This document shows positions 33,884 to 45,028 of a DNA stretch of 64,000 bases, piece by piece (position 1 is the stretch's first letter; each line of letters begins with the position of its first letter). The position numbers and the translations under genes were made by a program. The stretch is taken from the NCBI GenBank assembly GCA_027604705.1, contig JADHYV010000072.1, positions 1 through 64,000 of the forward strand. The letters run 5' to 3'. The DNA comes from Allomyces arbusculus. Taxonomy: Eukaryota > Blastocladiomycota > Blastocladiomycetes > Blastocladiales > Blastocladiaceae. The notes beneath the pieces were generated by a model. It was not told the origin of the DNA. It searched no databases and was given only the letters and a program-made list of their open reading frames with translations.

Positions 33884-35998
33884 GAACGTTTTACCTTGGA
33901 CTTGGCGGGATCGGACGCGGGCTGCAACGCCAGGACCGTCGTCGCAACCCAGGCGAAGAGGAAGACGCCGCACGACAGGACTTGGTTGGCGAGGACGTAC
34001 AGATGCGGGTACCGCGCGGGTGGGGCGATGGTGAATTCAGCGACGTGGATGGCCGCGGCGGCGATGTAGACAGCCTATTGAGTGAAGACCACAGTGATCA
34101 GTTCGTCCTCCTGCACCAGAGCATGAACAGAACAGCGCACCACGACTGCCAACCGATACACCATCCGCGCGACTCCTCCCGTGGGCAGCTTGTCCGTGCA
34201 CGCGCCACAGTTCGTCCACCACACTCCGCCATTCCACAACACGAGCAACACAAAGTACGGCACCGCCTGCCCGTCGCGCCGAAGCAGAGGCCACATCGAG
34301 AACGTTGAGACATTTAGCACGTGCGCCCACACGCACCACCGCGGGTTCTCGGCGACGCGGTCGACGACGTGCAAGAGCAGGATCGGCAGGTCCGGGAGAA
34401 GAATTGATTTCTCGTGCACTTGGAACGAGAAGAGGAAAAAGGCAAGCGAGACGGCGGCGAGAGCGGCGAGGAGCGTGGTGCGTGTTGGGTGCCGGAAGAG
34501 GCCTAAGAGGGAGGGGAGCGAGGCAAGAATCGTCGTGGCAAGACTGAGATTTGGGTCGGGTGATCGTCAGTGAATGGCACGGGAATGGGAATGGAAGAAA
34601 CGAAATGCACCTCATGCGCAGCAACGTAGTCAGCTCGAACCGGTCGCGCAGCTTCAGGACGGGAGACAGGGCACACCAGAAGTTGGCGACCTTGTCCTCG
34701 TAGAGACCGCGCGCGATGGGGAAAATGCGGTACACAAGTTGGCCAAGGTCGGCCCTATTTGAGATCATGGTCAGAGGCAGAATCGGCGAGAATGGACGGG
34801 AGTCTACGCGCGTACCGGAACGGGTAGAGGTGCAGAGTAAACGTGGCCAAAACAACCACCCCGAGCTGGACAAATAGGCGAATCCTGAGCGATCGATGGA
34901 GACTGGTGAGCCGAAATGGCTTGAACCGTGACGAAAAAGAGGAGACCTGGTACCCGTGGTTCGATCGCCAACACTGTGCGAGCAGGTAGACAAACACGGG
35001 CAGGGCAAAGTAGAGGGCCATTTGCTTGAACATGAGCGCAAGCGAAAAGGCGACGGCGGCCTTGAGCGGGTGGCCCATGGTCATCCAGGCGACCGACGCG
35101 AGCGTCAACCCGAGCATGATGAGGTTGTACCTGTTGAGACGCGATAAGTCGTGATGGTCGTACCAAGCAAATTTAGACGACTGTCGTACTGAAAGTGGCC
35201 GTGGTCAATCAGGATGAGGCCCGGGAAGCTCAGAATGAGCGCCCAAGCGGTGGTCTAGGGGGAGAACTCAATCGGTGAGCTGGATGCCGACAAAACCGGG
35301 TGGAGGGTACAGGCACGCACATTTGCTGAGCGCGACGGCAACCGCAGCGACCGAACAAAGAGGAGCGCGGCGGGGAAGAAGACGAGCAAGTCACAAATGA
35401 GCACCGACAGTCGCATGTAGGCGATGAGCGCCGGATCCTCGTTTCCGCGCGACTTGTCGAGGGCGATCCATGAGGGATCGATGAAATGAGCGCTGAAAAT
35501 GGTCGTTGGGAGCAAGGAGAGGATCAGAACCGAGTGGCCACGCGAGAGAGCAGGCCCGAACAGGCCGAGCAACGAGCGTTCACGGGGCACACAACAACAG
35601 GCACGTACATGGCGCCAAACACGTAACTGACAAAGGCGGTCAAGGGCGGGTAGTCGAGCCCCCAGAACTTCTGGTCGTAGTGATACCACTGCGACGGCGG
35701 CAGGTGCCAGGTGATTTCGAGCCAGTGGCGCTGTGCTTCCAAGTCGCCAAATAGCGGCGGCGTCGCCCGACCTGGAGTGAAACGTAAAGGAGAGCGAGGG
35801 CGATAAGATGTTGGTGGCCTTTTTTCGTGGTCGCTTGATCAAGCAGTGTCGACGCAACGTGACAAGGCCCGAACCCGAATAGCCATGACGACCCACGGCA
35901 GCGCGAATGAGAAATGCAACAGATGCGACGGCGATCAGCGCTGGTGAAACCGCCAACGACGAGGTGCTTGTGCGGTGTGGCCGCGGCGTTGGGGCCAT
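33880..35998 (-). CDS. ALG6: Dolichyl-P-Glc:Man9GlcNAc2-PP-dolichol alpha-1,3-glucosyltransferase
   Basis: ER membrane enzyme that adds the first glucose to the lipid-linked N-glycan precursor. Model: complement of 33880-34074, 34141-34543, 34611-34754, 34816-35130, 35190-35254, 35321-35492, 35609-35771 and 35875-35998, 526 residues (yeast Alg6: 544). Signatures: [17 protein letters not shown] and [11 protein letters not shown] in the first lumenal loop, [23 protein letters not shown] (restored across a 59-nt intron), [26 protein letters not shown], and [11 protein letters not shown], all typical of ALG6. About eleven hydrophobic segments are expected. The C-terminus KVKRS fits a KxKxx ER-retrieval signal. 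Seven introns of 59-116 nt all agree in phase. Convergent with the TatD gene, overlapping by four bases; head-to-head with the apyrase gene. Confidence 0.93.
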
Positions 35999-36607
35999 GG
36001 TGATGGGCGTGACGGCTGGCTTGCAGGTGCAAATGGAGGTGGTTGGTTGTCGCTGCGGTTGATGGCCGGGCAAGGGCAGGCAGGGGCTTGCCTCACAATG
36101 CGGTTCTCGCTCGATCAGGGTGCCAGCAGTTGCCGATGGTTGTTGCTGGCAGTCGGTCGGCGGACGGCGGTGCGGCTTTAACGGCCGCTGGGCCGAGCGG
36201 TGCAGGGGGGAGTTGATGCGAGACGGCCGCGAGACGGCGCCGTGGCACGGCACCCTGTGCGTGGATTGGGCGTGACTTGCACGTGCAGGTGCGTTTCGCG
36301 TGTTGGTGCTGCTTTCGGGCGACATGCGGGCTTTCGCCCATGCTTACACGGCGCCTCCACACGCCAGGCCTCGTCGCCCGCTCGTGTCGCCCGCTCTCCC
36401 TCCCTCCTATCGCTGTCGCGCCCGTCGCCGTTGCCGCCGCTGCCCCTGCCGCACCGCGCTCTAGCTTCCCGCAACTGACGGCGCGCACCAGCCTCCACTC
36501 GCTCCACTTTGCTCGCCGCTGCCGCTGCCGCTGCCGCTGCTGCCGCTTTCGACTACTCCCCGGCCGCTGCAACACTCGACTCGACTCGCCCATCGTCTCT
36601 CGCCACC
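35999..36607. promoter_or_regulatory. Divergent promoter region, ALG6 and apyrase
   Basis: 609 bases between two divergent ATGs of secretory-pathway genes. The side near 36607 is C-rich. A GCC/GCT-type triplet run occurs at about 36518-36545. No TATA box is obvious. Confidence 0.45.
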
Positions 36608-38749
36608 ATGCCTGCGTCGCCCGTTCCGCCGCCCCCCGCCTCGCAGAGCATGCCGCCCGCCGACAAGGCCGCCCAGGCCGAGTGGGAGCTTCTCGACCAG
36701 GACGGCGTGGACGACCAGCGCCCCGACGGCGCCACGCCCCTCAACGACAACACGAACACGGCTGAACCAGGCGTCGCCGCGGCCGACGCACCCTCGGGCG
36801 ACTCTGAAGAAACGCAGTACGCCATTGTCATTGACGCCGGGTCGTCCGGGTCGCGCGTGCAAGTCTTTTCGCTGCAGCCCTCCAAGCACGGCTTGCCCGA
36901 ATTCGGCCGTGCCATGCATCCATCCTTTCACGACTGGCAGCTCAAGACCGAGCCGGGCGTCTCGTCGTTTGCCGACCACCCACACGACGTCGGCTCCTCG
37001 CTCGCGCCGTTGCTTAAGTTTGCCATGGGCATTGTGCCGGCGCACCTGCACGCCTCGACCCCTCTGCGCGTGCTCGCCACGGCCGGCATGCGCCTGCTGC
37101 CGTTGCACAAGCAGACGGCCGTCGTTGACGCCGTGTGCAATGTCCTGCGCAACTACCCTTTTGCCGCGGCCCCATCGGGCTGCCACGAGACGGTGCGCGT
37201 CATTTCGGGCGAGGACGAGGGCCTGTTTGGCTGGCTCGCCCTCAACTACCTGACGCGGTCCTTCCACGACGCCAAGCGCAAACCACTCGGCTTTCTCGAC
37301 ATGGGTGGTGCCTCGACGCAGATTGCCTTCAGTGTCCCTCCCGCCTCGGCCGATACCGTCTCCGCCGACCCCGAGGAAACCCGTACTACGCACCCGGCAC
37401 CCTACAAGGTCGTGCACGTTCCAACTGCACAGGGCGCCGTGCGCCCATTTGCCGTGCATGTCACGACCTTCCTCGGCATGGGCACCAACGAGGCGCGCAA
37501 GACGCACGTGCGCGAGCTCGCTGCCAAGGCCGCGGACCCGACGTCCTCCGCTGAACCGTTGATTGCCGACCCTTGCCTCGCGCCGGGCCTCGAACTCACT
37601 GAACACCTCGACGCCGACGACCACGGTGTCGCGCGGTCCGTGACCTTGGCCGGTCGTGGTTCTTTTGACGCGTGCCGTGCACTGACCGACGCGCAACTGC
37701 ACCACGAACACTCCTGCGCACCCGGGTCGGGTGCGTGCCTGGTCCGCGCCGACTTGAACCAGACGTTTGTGGGCGTCTCTGAGTACTGGTACTCGACTTA
37801 TGACATGCTCGGTCTTGGCGGCGCCTACGTGCCCGAAGTGTTTTCAGCACACACGCGCGCCTTCTGTGCACAGCCGTGGGACTCGCCCGCACACCGTGCG
37901 GCTGCGGCTGCGGGTGTGGCGGAATCGAGGTTACAGGCCCAGTGTTTCAAGGCCGCGTGGATCGCGTCCGTTTTGCACGTCGGGTTTGGAATCCCCGAAG
38001 CCGCGTTGCCGAGTTCATCGACGGAGACGGTCGGCCCGGCACCGTCCGTCTGCCCAGTGGCCGAGAAGTCCATCTTGGGTCCGGCGCACGTGCAGGTGCC
38101 ACCGCCCGTGCACGTCAAGGCGCACGAGACACTGTTTCGTTCCCCGGCCGCACCGACCACGCCTGCAGTGTCCGTCAATGGGTCGTGCGTGCGCCCGGAG
38201 ATTCATGTGCTCACGTCTGATCACGTCGGCGACATGCAGGTGACCTGGACACTCGGTTCGCTTCTCTACGACCGCGTGCGTGCCGAACCCATTGCGCACC
38301 AGAGCCCGCCGGTCCTGCCTCCATCGCCGCCGGCCCCCGTGGCCGTGACTCCAGACAACGTGCACCTCGATGCGCTGTTTGACGACCCGCGATCGGCCAC
38401 TGACTCGACGCACTCGATGCCCGTCGCCGTGCTCTTGCTCATCTTCGTCGCGGGCCTGGTGGCGTACCTGATGCGCCGCCCGCGGTCGCCGACCGAAGCC
38501 TACTATTACCACTATGCGGGCCTGAACGGCGAGTCCATGTCGGTCTGGGCGCGTGTCCGGCACTTGGCATGGCGCGCAAGGATGAAGCTGGTGGGTGCCA
38601 AGCGTGCCGCATCGGGGTCGACGCTGTTGGCGAGTAATGCCGATGCGCGCGACTTGGATGCCGAGAGTTCGGCGTACCGGTTGTTTGATCAGCGCAAGGA
38701 TGTGGTGCGTGGACCCGGCGGTGCGGGGACGGTGCGTGGGGTGTTGTGA
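36608..38749 (+). CDS. YND1: Golgi-type apyrase (GDA1/CD39 family), Ynd1-like
   Basis: Hydrolyses nucleoside di- and triphosphates in the Golgi lumen, where removing GDP or UDP lets nucleotide-sugar antiporters run. Single-exon frame of 713 residues from an ATG in a good context (CGCCACCATGC). Apyrase-conserved regions: IDAGSSGSRVQVF (near 72), LATAGMRLLP, GEDEGLFGWLALNYL, FLDMGGASTQIAF (near 228), and VGVSEYWYSTYDMLGLGG. One C-terminal membrane segment (about 604-622) follows, then a cytosolic tail of about 90 residues. That is the topology of yeast Ynd1, whose N-terminal part is lumenal. There is no N-terminal signal; the first 65 residues are Pro/Asp-rich. It has no intron although its neighbours have seven each. 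Confidence 0.9.
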   Translation: MPASPVPPPPASQSMPPADKAAQAEWELLDQDGVDDQRPDGATPLNDNTNTAEPGVAAADAPSGDSEETQYAIVIDAGSSGSRVQVFSLQPSKHGLPEFGRAMHPSFHDWQLKTEPGVSSFADHPHDVGSSLAPLLKFAMGIVPAHLHASTPLRVLATAGMRLLPLHKQTAVVDAVCNVLRNYPFAAAPSGCHETVRVISGEDEGLFGWLALNYLTRSFHDAKRKPLGFLDMGGASTQIAFSVPPASADTVSADPEETRTTHPAPYKVVHVPTAQGAVRPFAVHVTTFLGMGTNEARKTHVRELAAKAADPTSSAEPLIADPCLAPGLELTEHLDADDHGVARSVTLAGRGSFDACRALTDAQLHHEHSCAPGSGACLVRADLNQTFVGVSEYWYSTYDMLGLGGAYVPEVFSAHTRAFCAQPWDSPAHRAAAAAGVAESRLQAQCFKAAWIASVLHVGFGIPEAALPSSSTETVGPAPSVCPVAEKSILGPAHVQVPPPVHVKAHETLFRSPAAPTTPAVSVNGSCVRPEIHVLTSDHVGDMQVTWTLGSLLYDRVRAEPIAHQSPPVLPPSPPAPVAVTPDNVHLDALFDDPRSATDSTHSMPVAVLLLIFVAGLVAYLMRRPRSPTEAYYYHYAGLNGESMSVWARVRHLAWRARMKLVGAKRAASGSTLLASNADARDLDAESSAYRLFDQRKDVVRGPGGAGTVRGVL

Positions 38750-39405
38750 CGCGTGCGTGCCCGGGAGAGGAGAGGTACCTAGACAGGGCGAGATGGCGGA
38801 GGAGGACGACACGGAATGGGGAAGAGTTGTCGATGGGATAGGGCAAGCCGGTCGGGCGTCTTCATGGCATACAACTCGTCCAAATCTTTACGCTGTGGTC
38901 TCTCCTTGCGGATAGGTGACTGCTGCAGCGCGACTGCAGCGCTGAGGTCAATAGCCTCCGTCCTTGCCCACTGGAAGCGCGCCTCGTCAGCCATGAAGCA
39001 AACAGAGCCGATGCAGCGTCTCCCGTGGTTGCGCGAGACAAACGATGGTATCCGCGTGCTGCCAGTTGCGTTGCGACCAACATCACGTCTCCCGTCACCG
39101 TGGCGCGCCTGGTGCCCAACGACCAGCCGAGAGCGCGAGCGCGCGCACACACGCGTGCCTGTCCCTTGCCCCGACTTGGCGCAACGCAAGGATACGCAGC
39201 TCGACGACGTTGCCGCGTCGGCTCGCCCACAACGACCGACCGACCGACCGCCGTGCCCGTGCGCGCCTAGATCCCGCACACGCACCGGCACACTGCCCCT
39301 GCTGCCCCCGTCCAGCGACCCCGACCACACACTTTCCTCGCCCAGCCTGGCAGCTTGCACGCCCGAACCACCAGCCCTGACTGGGCACACGCGTGCCCGT
39401 CCATC
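38750..39405. other. Intergenic, apyrase to orphan membrane gene
   Basis: 656 bases between two plus-strand genes. Frames on both strands here look like shadows. C-rich just before 39405, like other leaders in the window. Confidence 0.45.
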
Positions 39406-42400
39406 ATGCCATCCGCGCGCACTTCGCGCGGCGGCCGCGCTCGTAGATCATCGCTCGATCCGCCGCCGTCATCCACCGGCGCGGCCCACTTGGCGCAAAG
39501 TACGCGGCGCCCCATTTTGCCGCCACACCCCGACCATCAAGCGCCCGCGCCACCGGCAAGCCGGCGCGTCTCGATCGCTGCATCGCACCCGATTGCGGCC
39601 TCGGTCGACGCGCTCGGGCCCGCGTCTGCGCCAGCCGACCGCAGCAGTGCGCTATTACTTGCAGCGGCGGCTGCTCGTAATCAAGGCAGTGATAGAGTCC
39701 ACCCTATCGCGCAGTCGGTCGACGAAATTGCGCCCATTGCGACGGCGACGGCAACGCATGCCGCGAGCGGTCCATCCGACGGCGAGTTGGGCACCAACGA
39801 CACGTTGACGGAACCGGCAACGCCAGCGGGCGTACCGCAAGCGGCACCGAGTACTTGTCCACCCTTGGCGATCCCCGCAGGCTGCCTACTTGCGGCGAGC
39901 CGAATCTCCGGGCTTCGTCAGGTGGAGCGCGGTGCTGACCACGAATTCACGTTTCTCATTCTCTAGCCAAGCAACTCGACCCGAAGGCGCTCAAAATGGA
40001 CACGATCGACAGTCGGAGACCGTCGATGCCGGTGACGGCCGACAACTCGATGATGCGCAGGTTGACGCTGCCTCCCAATGGTACGCGGATACCCTCACGT
40101 TCTTGTCGTAGTCGTGCCAGTGCCTTTGCCTCACCCGTCGCGCTCTTTCCCGTGCCATTCTCGCCAATCCAGACCGACCCACGCTCGACAAGTCGACCTC
40201 GCCGCTCACCAAGGGCACGTCGGCCTTTTCCATGACCATCCACAGCGAAACTGGCATTTCCCCGCACGCGACCGTTCCCGGGCGCACCCTGCTCCACCAT
40301 CCCGGGTCGACCGCCACGCTCACCGGCTCTGATGGCACGCAAGCGCACCGAGAAGAGCAGGGCGCCGTCGACCATTTCATTGCCTACGTGCAAAAACAGG
40401 CTGCGACCCCGTTCTCGCCGAAACGATTCGGCCGGATCTCGCGGCTACATTTCACTTTCTTGTCGATGCAGTGCACGCTCTGGATCGTCAACTTCATCCA
40501 GGTGATCCTGTTTACCTTCTGGCAGATCCAGATCGTGAGGCGCAACGGATTCTTTGCCCCGTCGGCGACCACGGCGCAGCTCGTGGCCGACGCAATTTTG
40601 TGTTTCTTTGGGCTCGCGTATGTCAAGGAAGTGGTGCGGTTCGGCATGTGGCTGCATTTGCTCGTGTCCAAGACAGCGGGGAACGGTGCGAAATGGCGCT
40701 ACGGTACGTTCTTTTCCTGAATTTGCCGGTCGTGATGGTGGCCGCTTCTGACGTCGAACGCCGCCAATGGTAGCCTTTGTCGCGCATTCCGGCTGGCTTA
40801 TGCCGCTGCTGGCCACGTCACAAAAGCACGTCAGATGGATCGTCGAGAGCAAGGCACTGACTAAGGTCGTGCACCCGCGAGGTCCGTCTCTCCCCATTCG
40901 TCTTGACGCTGGTCCCCAACCTCACCTCATCACGCTCCAACCCTCTTACCAGTCATTTTCTGGGACCTCGTCACCGTGGACCTGCCCAACGCATCCAAGA
41001 ATTTGCTCTACCTGATCACGGGCGACGCGACGGGCCTCACCTTACTCTCGGCCATCTGGGTCATGTTCTCCGTCTCCTTCAAGGCCTCGCGGTTTCTCTG
41101 GCACTCGATTCTCGCGTTCAATTTCGCGCAGCAAGTGCAACGCGCACACCGCCGCCGGCAAAACGACCTGCTCGTCTGGTCGCGCGCCGTGCAGCGGTCG
41201 GTGGTCATTCTCGGTGACGCGCCGACCCAACTGACCTCGACCGTGCACTCGGTCATCGTGGCCGCTGCGGCGACGGCGGGGGCCCAGATTGGCGGCGCCG
41301 GCGCGCCCGAGGCGTCGGCACGGCTCATGGCCGAGTTTAAGCCCGCGATCGCGACGGTCATGGAAGTCGCAACGATTGCCGGATTCCAAGCGCTCTGGCG
41401 GCTCGTGCGGCCGGCAAGACCATGGTCGTCGCGCGAATTGCGCGCGGTCATGAACCCAGCGGCCGCGACGGGAGCAACGTTGGGTCGCGGAAGCGGTGGC
41501 GGGCTCTCGGCACCGCATGACGGCAGTAAGTCTGGGTCGTTCCTCGCGCGGTGGCGGCCGGGCGAGCGGCCCAAGTCGGGCACTCTCCAAGGGACTGCAA
41601 TGGGGTCCGGGGCGTTGGCGGTGCCCGGAACATCGTCGGGTGCGTTGGCGGTGCCCGTGATGGAGTCAGCGGGGGTATTGGCGACGGCGGTCATGACACA
41701 CGGCGGCGCGTCGAGCGATGCGGCCGAGGTGGAGGGGGAAGGGGCAGAAAGTGCTTGTGTCCGTGCGGCCGCGGCGTTAGACGATACGGCGGTCGCGTCG
41801 GGCCTCGCGTCATCGTCGCCCCCAACCGCGGCGGCACCGGGAAAGACCCCACCGACGGGCAGTGCCTGGTCGGTCGCGGGTCTGTCGTTCACGACCGCGA
41901 CCGCCGGATCCGCCGGCACGTTGGGCGGGATGGCTGCGAATGATCCGCGCACGCTCGAGCTCGCGCGGTTGTTGTACGTGCATGGCAAAGCGCTCAAGTA
42001 CCTCGACCGCACACCCACGACCAAAGTGGTCGTGACGCAGGAAACGTTGGCGGCGATGAAGGCTGTCTGGGCGTCGGAAGTGATGCAGGCGCTCGTCAAG
42101 GATATGTTGGAGCATCCGGCCGCGTGGCATGATCGGGTCATGGCGACATGGACCAAGGAAGTGTCGAGTATGCCCGAACCAGGGGTCATGGCGAGTATGG
42201 TCCCGCTCAAGTTGCCGCTCGTGCAGTTGTACGTCAACTGTTTTGGTTATTCGGTGGTGAAATGGGAAACTGACGTGTCGCGCGTCGGCGGATTGTAGCT
42301 GTCTTGACCGCATGCAGCGGTTCCTCGACCGCGACCGGCTCAAGCCGAGCGAGTGGGCGCATGTGCCGCATTCGTTGAGTGAATTGATCTTGACGGAACT

Positions 42401-43106
42401 GTTCCCGGTGTCCATGACGCGCGTGATGCCGGGCAAGCACGACGTGCTCGCGTTTGCGCCGATCGACGAGGTGCCGGCACAACACGCCAAAGTGGCACGT
42501 GTCGCACCGCAGTTCGAAATCTGTAATCGTGCATGTGCGGATCCACTGACGCGTATGTGCATGTACGTAGCTCGACGTGGCCAATTTTGTCGTGGTCATG
42601 CTCGACTTGGCCAACGTGGACGTGGTCGTGCCTGCGAGTAAAGGCGTGACGACTCAGCTCGCGCAGACGGTGCGGCACTTCAGCAAGCTGCTGTCGAACG
42701 AGGTCAAGGCCAAGCGCGTCGTGGTCGTCGGGTACAACTACGAGCGGTTCAAGGTACGTTTTTTGCTCTCGCGTCTGCCACCACCTCGCAGTGTCCCCAA
42801 CTGACCCGACACTCCTATCACCCTGTCTACTAGGCCAAAATCAAGGAACACCCGATCGCGCACTTGCGCACCTTTTACAAGGGCCTACCGCAATACGTGC
42901 CCGCGGCCAATGGTGGGAGCAAGGACCCGATGGCGCGCATCCTGACCTACTTTGAAAAATGGATGAATGCGGCACTCGACAAGCATCGGGATTCGGCGGC
43001 CTTGTTTACCGATGAGCGCGGGTGGGACAAGTGCGTGCTCGCGCTGATTGCCGAGATGGAACGCCGGCATACGCTGGAGTTACTGGATGCGGCCAAGTTG
43101 GTGTGA
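39406..43106 (+). CDS. Large orphan membrane protein
   Basis: Not recognised. Model: 39406-39850, 39967-40080, 40173-40703, 40774-40881, 40953-42228, 42299-42491, 42571-42753 and 42834-43106, 1040 residues, all phases consistent. The first 180 residues are Ser/Ala/Pro-rich. Hydrophobic segments follow: LWIVNFIQVILFTFW (about 285-300), QLVADAILCFFGLAYV, FVAHSGWLMPLLA and LTLLSAIWVMFSVSF. A long soluble part then includes a Gly/Ala/Ser-rich linker. The last 250 residues look folded, with a hydrophobic beta-type stretch (NFVVVMLDLANVDVVV), KAKRVVVVGYNYERFK and FYKGLPQYVP. The region resembles no domain I can name. The first junction (donor GTACTT) and the 42492 donor are the least certain. Confidence 0.65.
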
Positions 43107-43367
43107 GCGACACGCGTGGGTGGGTGGGGCGACGGCAGACTTGGACTGGGACGTGGGGCCGTAGACTTCGGGGACACAGAGAGCGTGCGAGTCCTGTATT
43201 GCAAGCAAGTCGTAAAAATTTGTCTATGCGTTATCGAATTCTCTGGCAAGGCCGTTTTTGAGTCGGACGGGACAAGCCAGAACAAGTCAGCCAACATGTC
43301 TATTCTGGTTGCTACGTATTCAATGTATGGCACCTGCCCGTCGTCCTCTGCTCCGCTGCAACATCAG

Positions 43368-44375
43368 TTACTCGATCTCGGCAATCGGCGCAACGACAAT
43401 GTTGGCCGCGCTGAGCTCATCGTCGGAGACGTCGAGCAAGTGCTCAATCTCGCGCTTGCAATGAATCAGGCGCAACTCGCGCTTGCGCAACACGGCGGCT
43501 CGGTCGTCGGTCGCGATAATTGCTTTCTCGGCGTAAATGTGAGTCTGCGCGAGCACTTGCTGCATGACCCAAATGCACCTGGCGACCATCTTGGGCAAAT
43601 CGACGGGTTCCCCAGCGGGCAGGACCAACGCATCGTTCTCGCCATGGCGCACGCCGCGTGCGGCAAGCGACGCGGAGATCAGCGCAGTCAAGAGATCGCC
43701 AGTGCCCGTGAATTGCGCGTGCATGCGCGGGAAGGTCACGGCGTGCGCCGAGTCGGTGGCGCGCACGTAGGCGACGAGTGCGAGCGTGTCGTTGTTGGCC
43801 AAGTCGGGCGTGTCGACGGTGGTGAGGAGGATCAGGCGTGCATTGGGCGCCTTGGTCGCGAGGGTGCGGGCAATGGCAAGAGCGTCGCGCGCCGAGGCCA
43901 TGGGCTGCTCGGCATTGGCGAGCAACTCGGCCTCGAACCCGTTGGGGGTCAGGACATCGGCAAGCGGGAACAGGGTCTCTTGGTACCTCTGGATCATTTC
44001 GGCGGGCAGGTAGAGCTTGCCATTGTCGCCGAGAACCGGGTCGAGCACGTAGAGAAGGCTCTTGGTGGTGCGTGCCTTGATGTCCTTGATTCCGGCGGCG
44101 ATGGCGGGCACGCCCGTCGGGTTGCCGAGGTAGCCCGACAGGATCAGGTCGTACTCGAGGTCGTGCTGGTTGACGCGCAGCGCGTCAAAGATGTTGGTGA
44201 AGTGGTCAGCATCGAGCCGCGTGCCCTTGATGAGCGGGTAGCCCGAGTGGTTGGCGACCTCGACGGTGTGCAGTGGGTCAACGTTGACGCCGAGCAGCTG
44301 CAGCGGGAATGTCGCGGCCTTGTTGCCGACGTGGCCATGCACGACGTGCGACTGGACGGCGAGGACGCGCGGCAT
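43368..44375 (-). CDS. BUD16: Pyridoxal kinase
   Basis: Phosphorylates pyridoxal, pyridoxine and pyridoxamine with ATP to make the cofactor PLP. Single-exon frame of 335 residues. Ribokinase-fold features: the N-terminal substrate-binding segment VLAVQSHVVHGHVGNKAA, LSGYLGNP, YVLDPVLGDNGKLY, LTPNGFEAELL, and the catalytic motif GTGDLLTALI, whose Asp is the general base. Length and order match fungal Bud16 and human PDXK. The start is the ATG at 44373-44375; the frame stays open further upstream without a motif, typical of this GC-rich genome. Convergent with the orphan membrane gene and head-to-head with the DnaJ gene. Confidence 0.94.
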   Translation of the reverse strand: MPRVLAVQSHVVHGHVGNKAATFPLQLLGVNVDPLHTVEVANHSGYPLIKGTRLDADHFTNIFDALRVNQHDLEYDLILSGYLGNPTGVPAIAAGIKDIKARTTKSLLYVLDPVLGDNGKLYLPAEMIQRYQETLFPLADVLTPNGFEAELLANAEQPMASARDALAIARTLATKAPNARLILLTTVDTPDLANNDTLALVAYVRATDSAHAVTFPRMHAQFTGTGDLLTALISASLAARGVRHGENDALVLPAGEPVDLPKMVARCIWVMQQVLAQTHIYAEKAIIATDDRAAVLRKRELRLIHCKREIEHLLDVSDDELSAANIVVAPIAEIE

Positions 44376-45028
44376 GGTGGGAGGGCGGTGGTGGTCGTCG
44401 GGCGGCGGCGTTGGGAGGGCGGGACCGAGGAGGCGATCGGGGCAGCAAGGTGCAGGCGGACAAGGGCAGTTGCGGGCAGTGATGGCAAGTCGGTGCGGGC
44501 GCGCAGGCAGGCATTGGCGGCAGTCTGCAAACGTCAGCGTGGAGCAACGGCGGTGGTGCAGGACTGGTGCGGGACAGGCGCGAGACGCCGCGTGCGCCAC
44601 GCGACTAGCGCATGCTGCACGGCAGCCGCCAGCGCTCCACCAAGGCCTGTCAGGCCCTGCATCCACGTCGCTCGTGCCGCTCCGCCCTGTCGCGCATCGG
44701 CGCACCTCCACCATAACGACATATCCCACGCGCTCCTGCGCTGACGCGCGCAAAAGACTACTGCCGACGACCTGCAACTTGTCCACCCGACCGCTCGCCG
44801 CCGCGCCGCCCGCGCGCCGCCCGCCGTCCGCACGACGGCCGATCATTCCACCATCGCAACGCAACGATCCGACTGAACGGCACCGACAACAGCTCGGCCC
44901 TCCACGCTCGCTCCCTTGTTCGCACAAGCGCCCTATAACCGCCCGCACGCCCCGCAACCGCCTGCGCGGCCCGCCGCTGCTGCTCCAACTCGCTTGTCGC
45001 TCGCCGCTTGCTGCTCACCGTACTCACC
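44376..45028. promoter_or_regulatory. Divergent promoter region, pyridoxal kinase and DnaJ gene
   Basis: 653 bases between two divergent ATGs. The right half is strongly C-rich on the plus strand. A weak CCTATAAC element lies near 44932-44939, about 90 bases before the DnaJ ATG. Confidence 0.45.
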
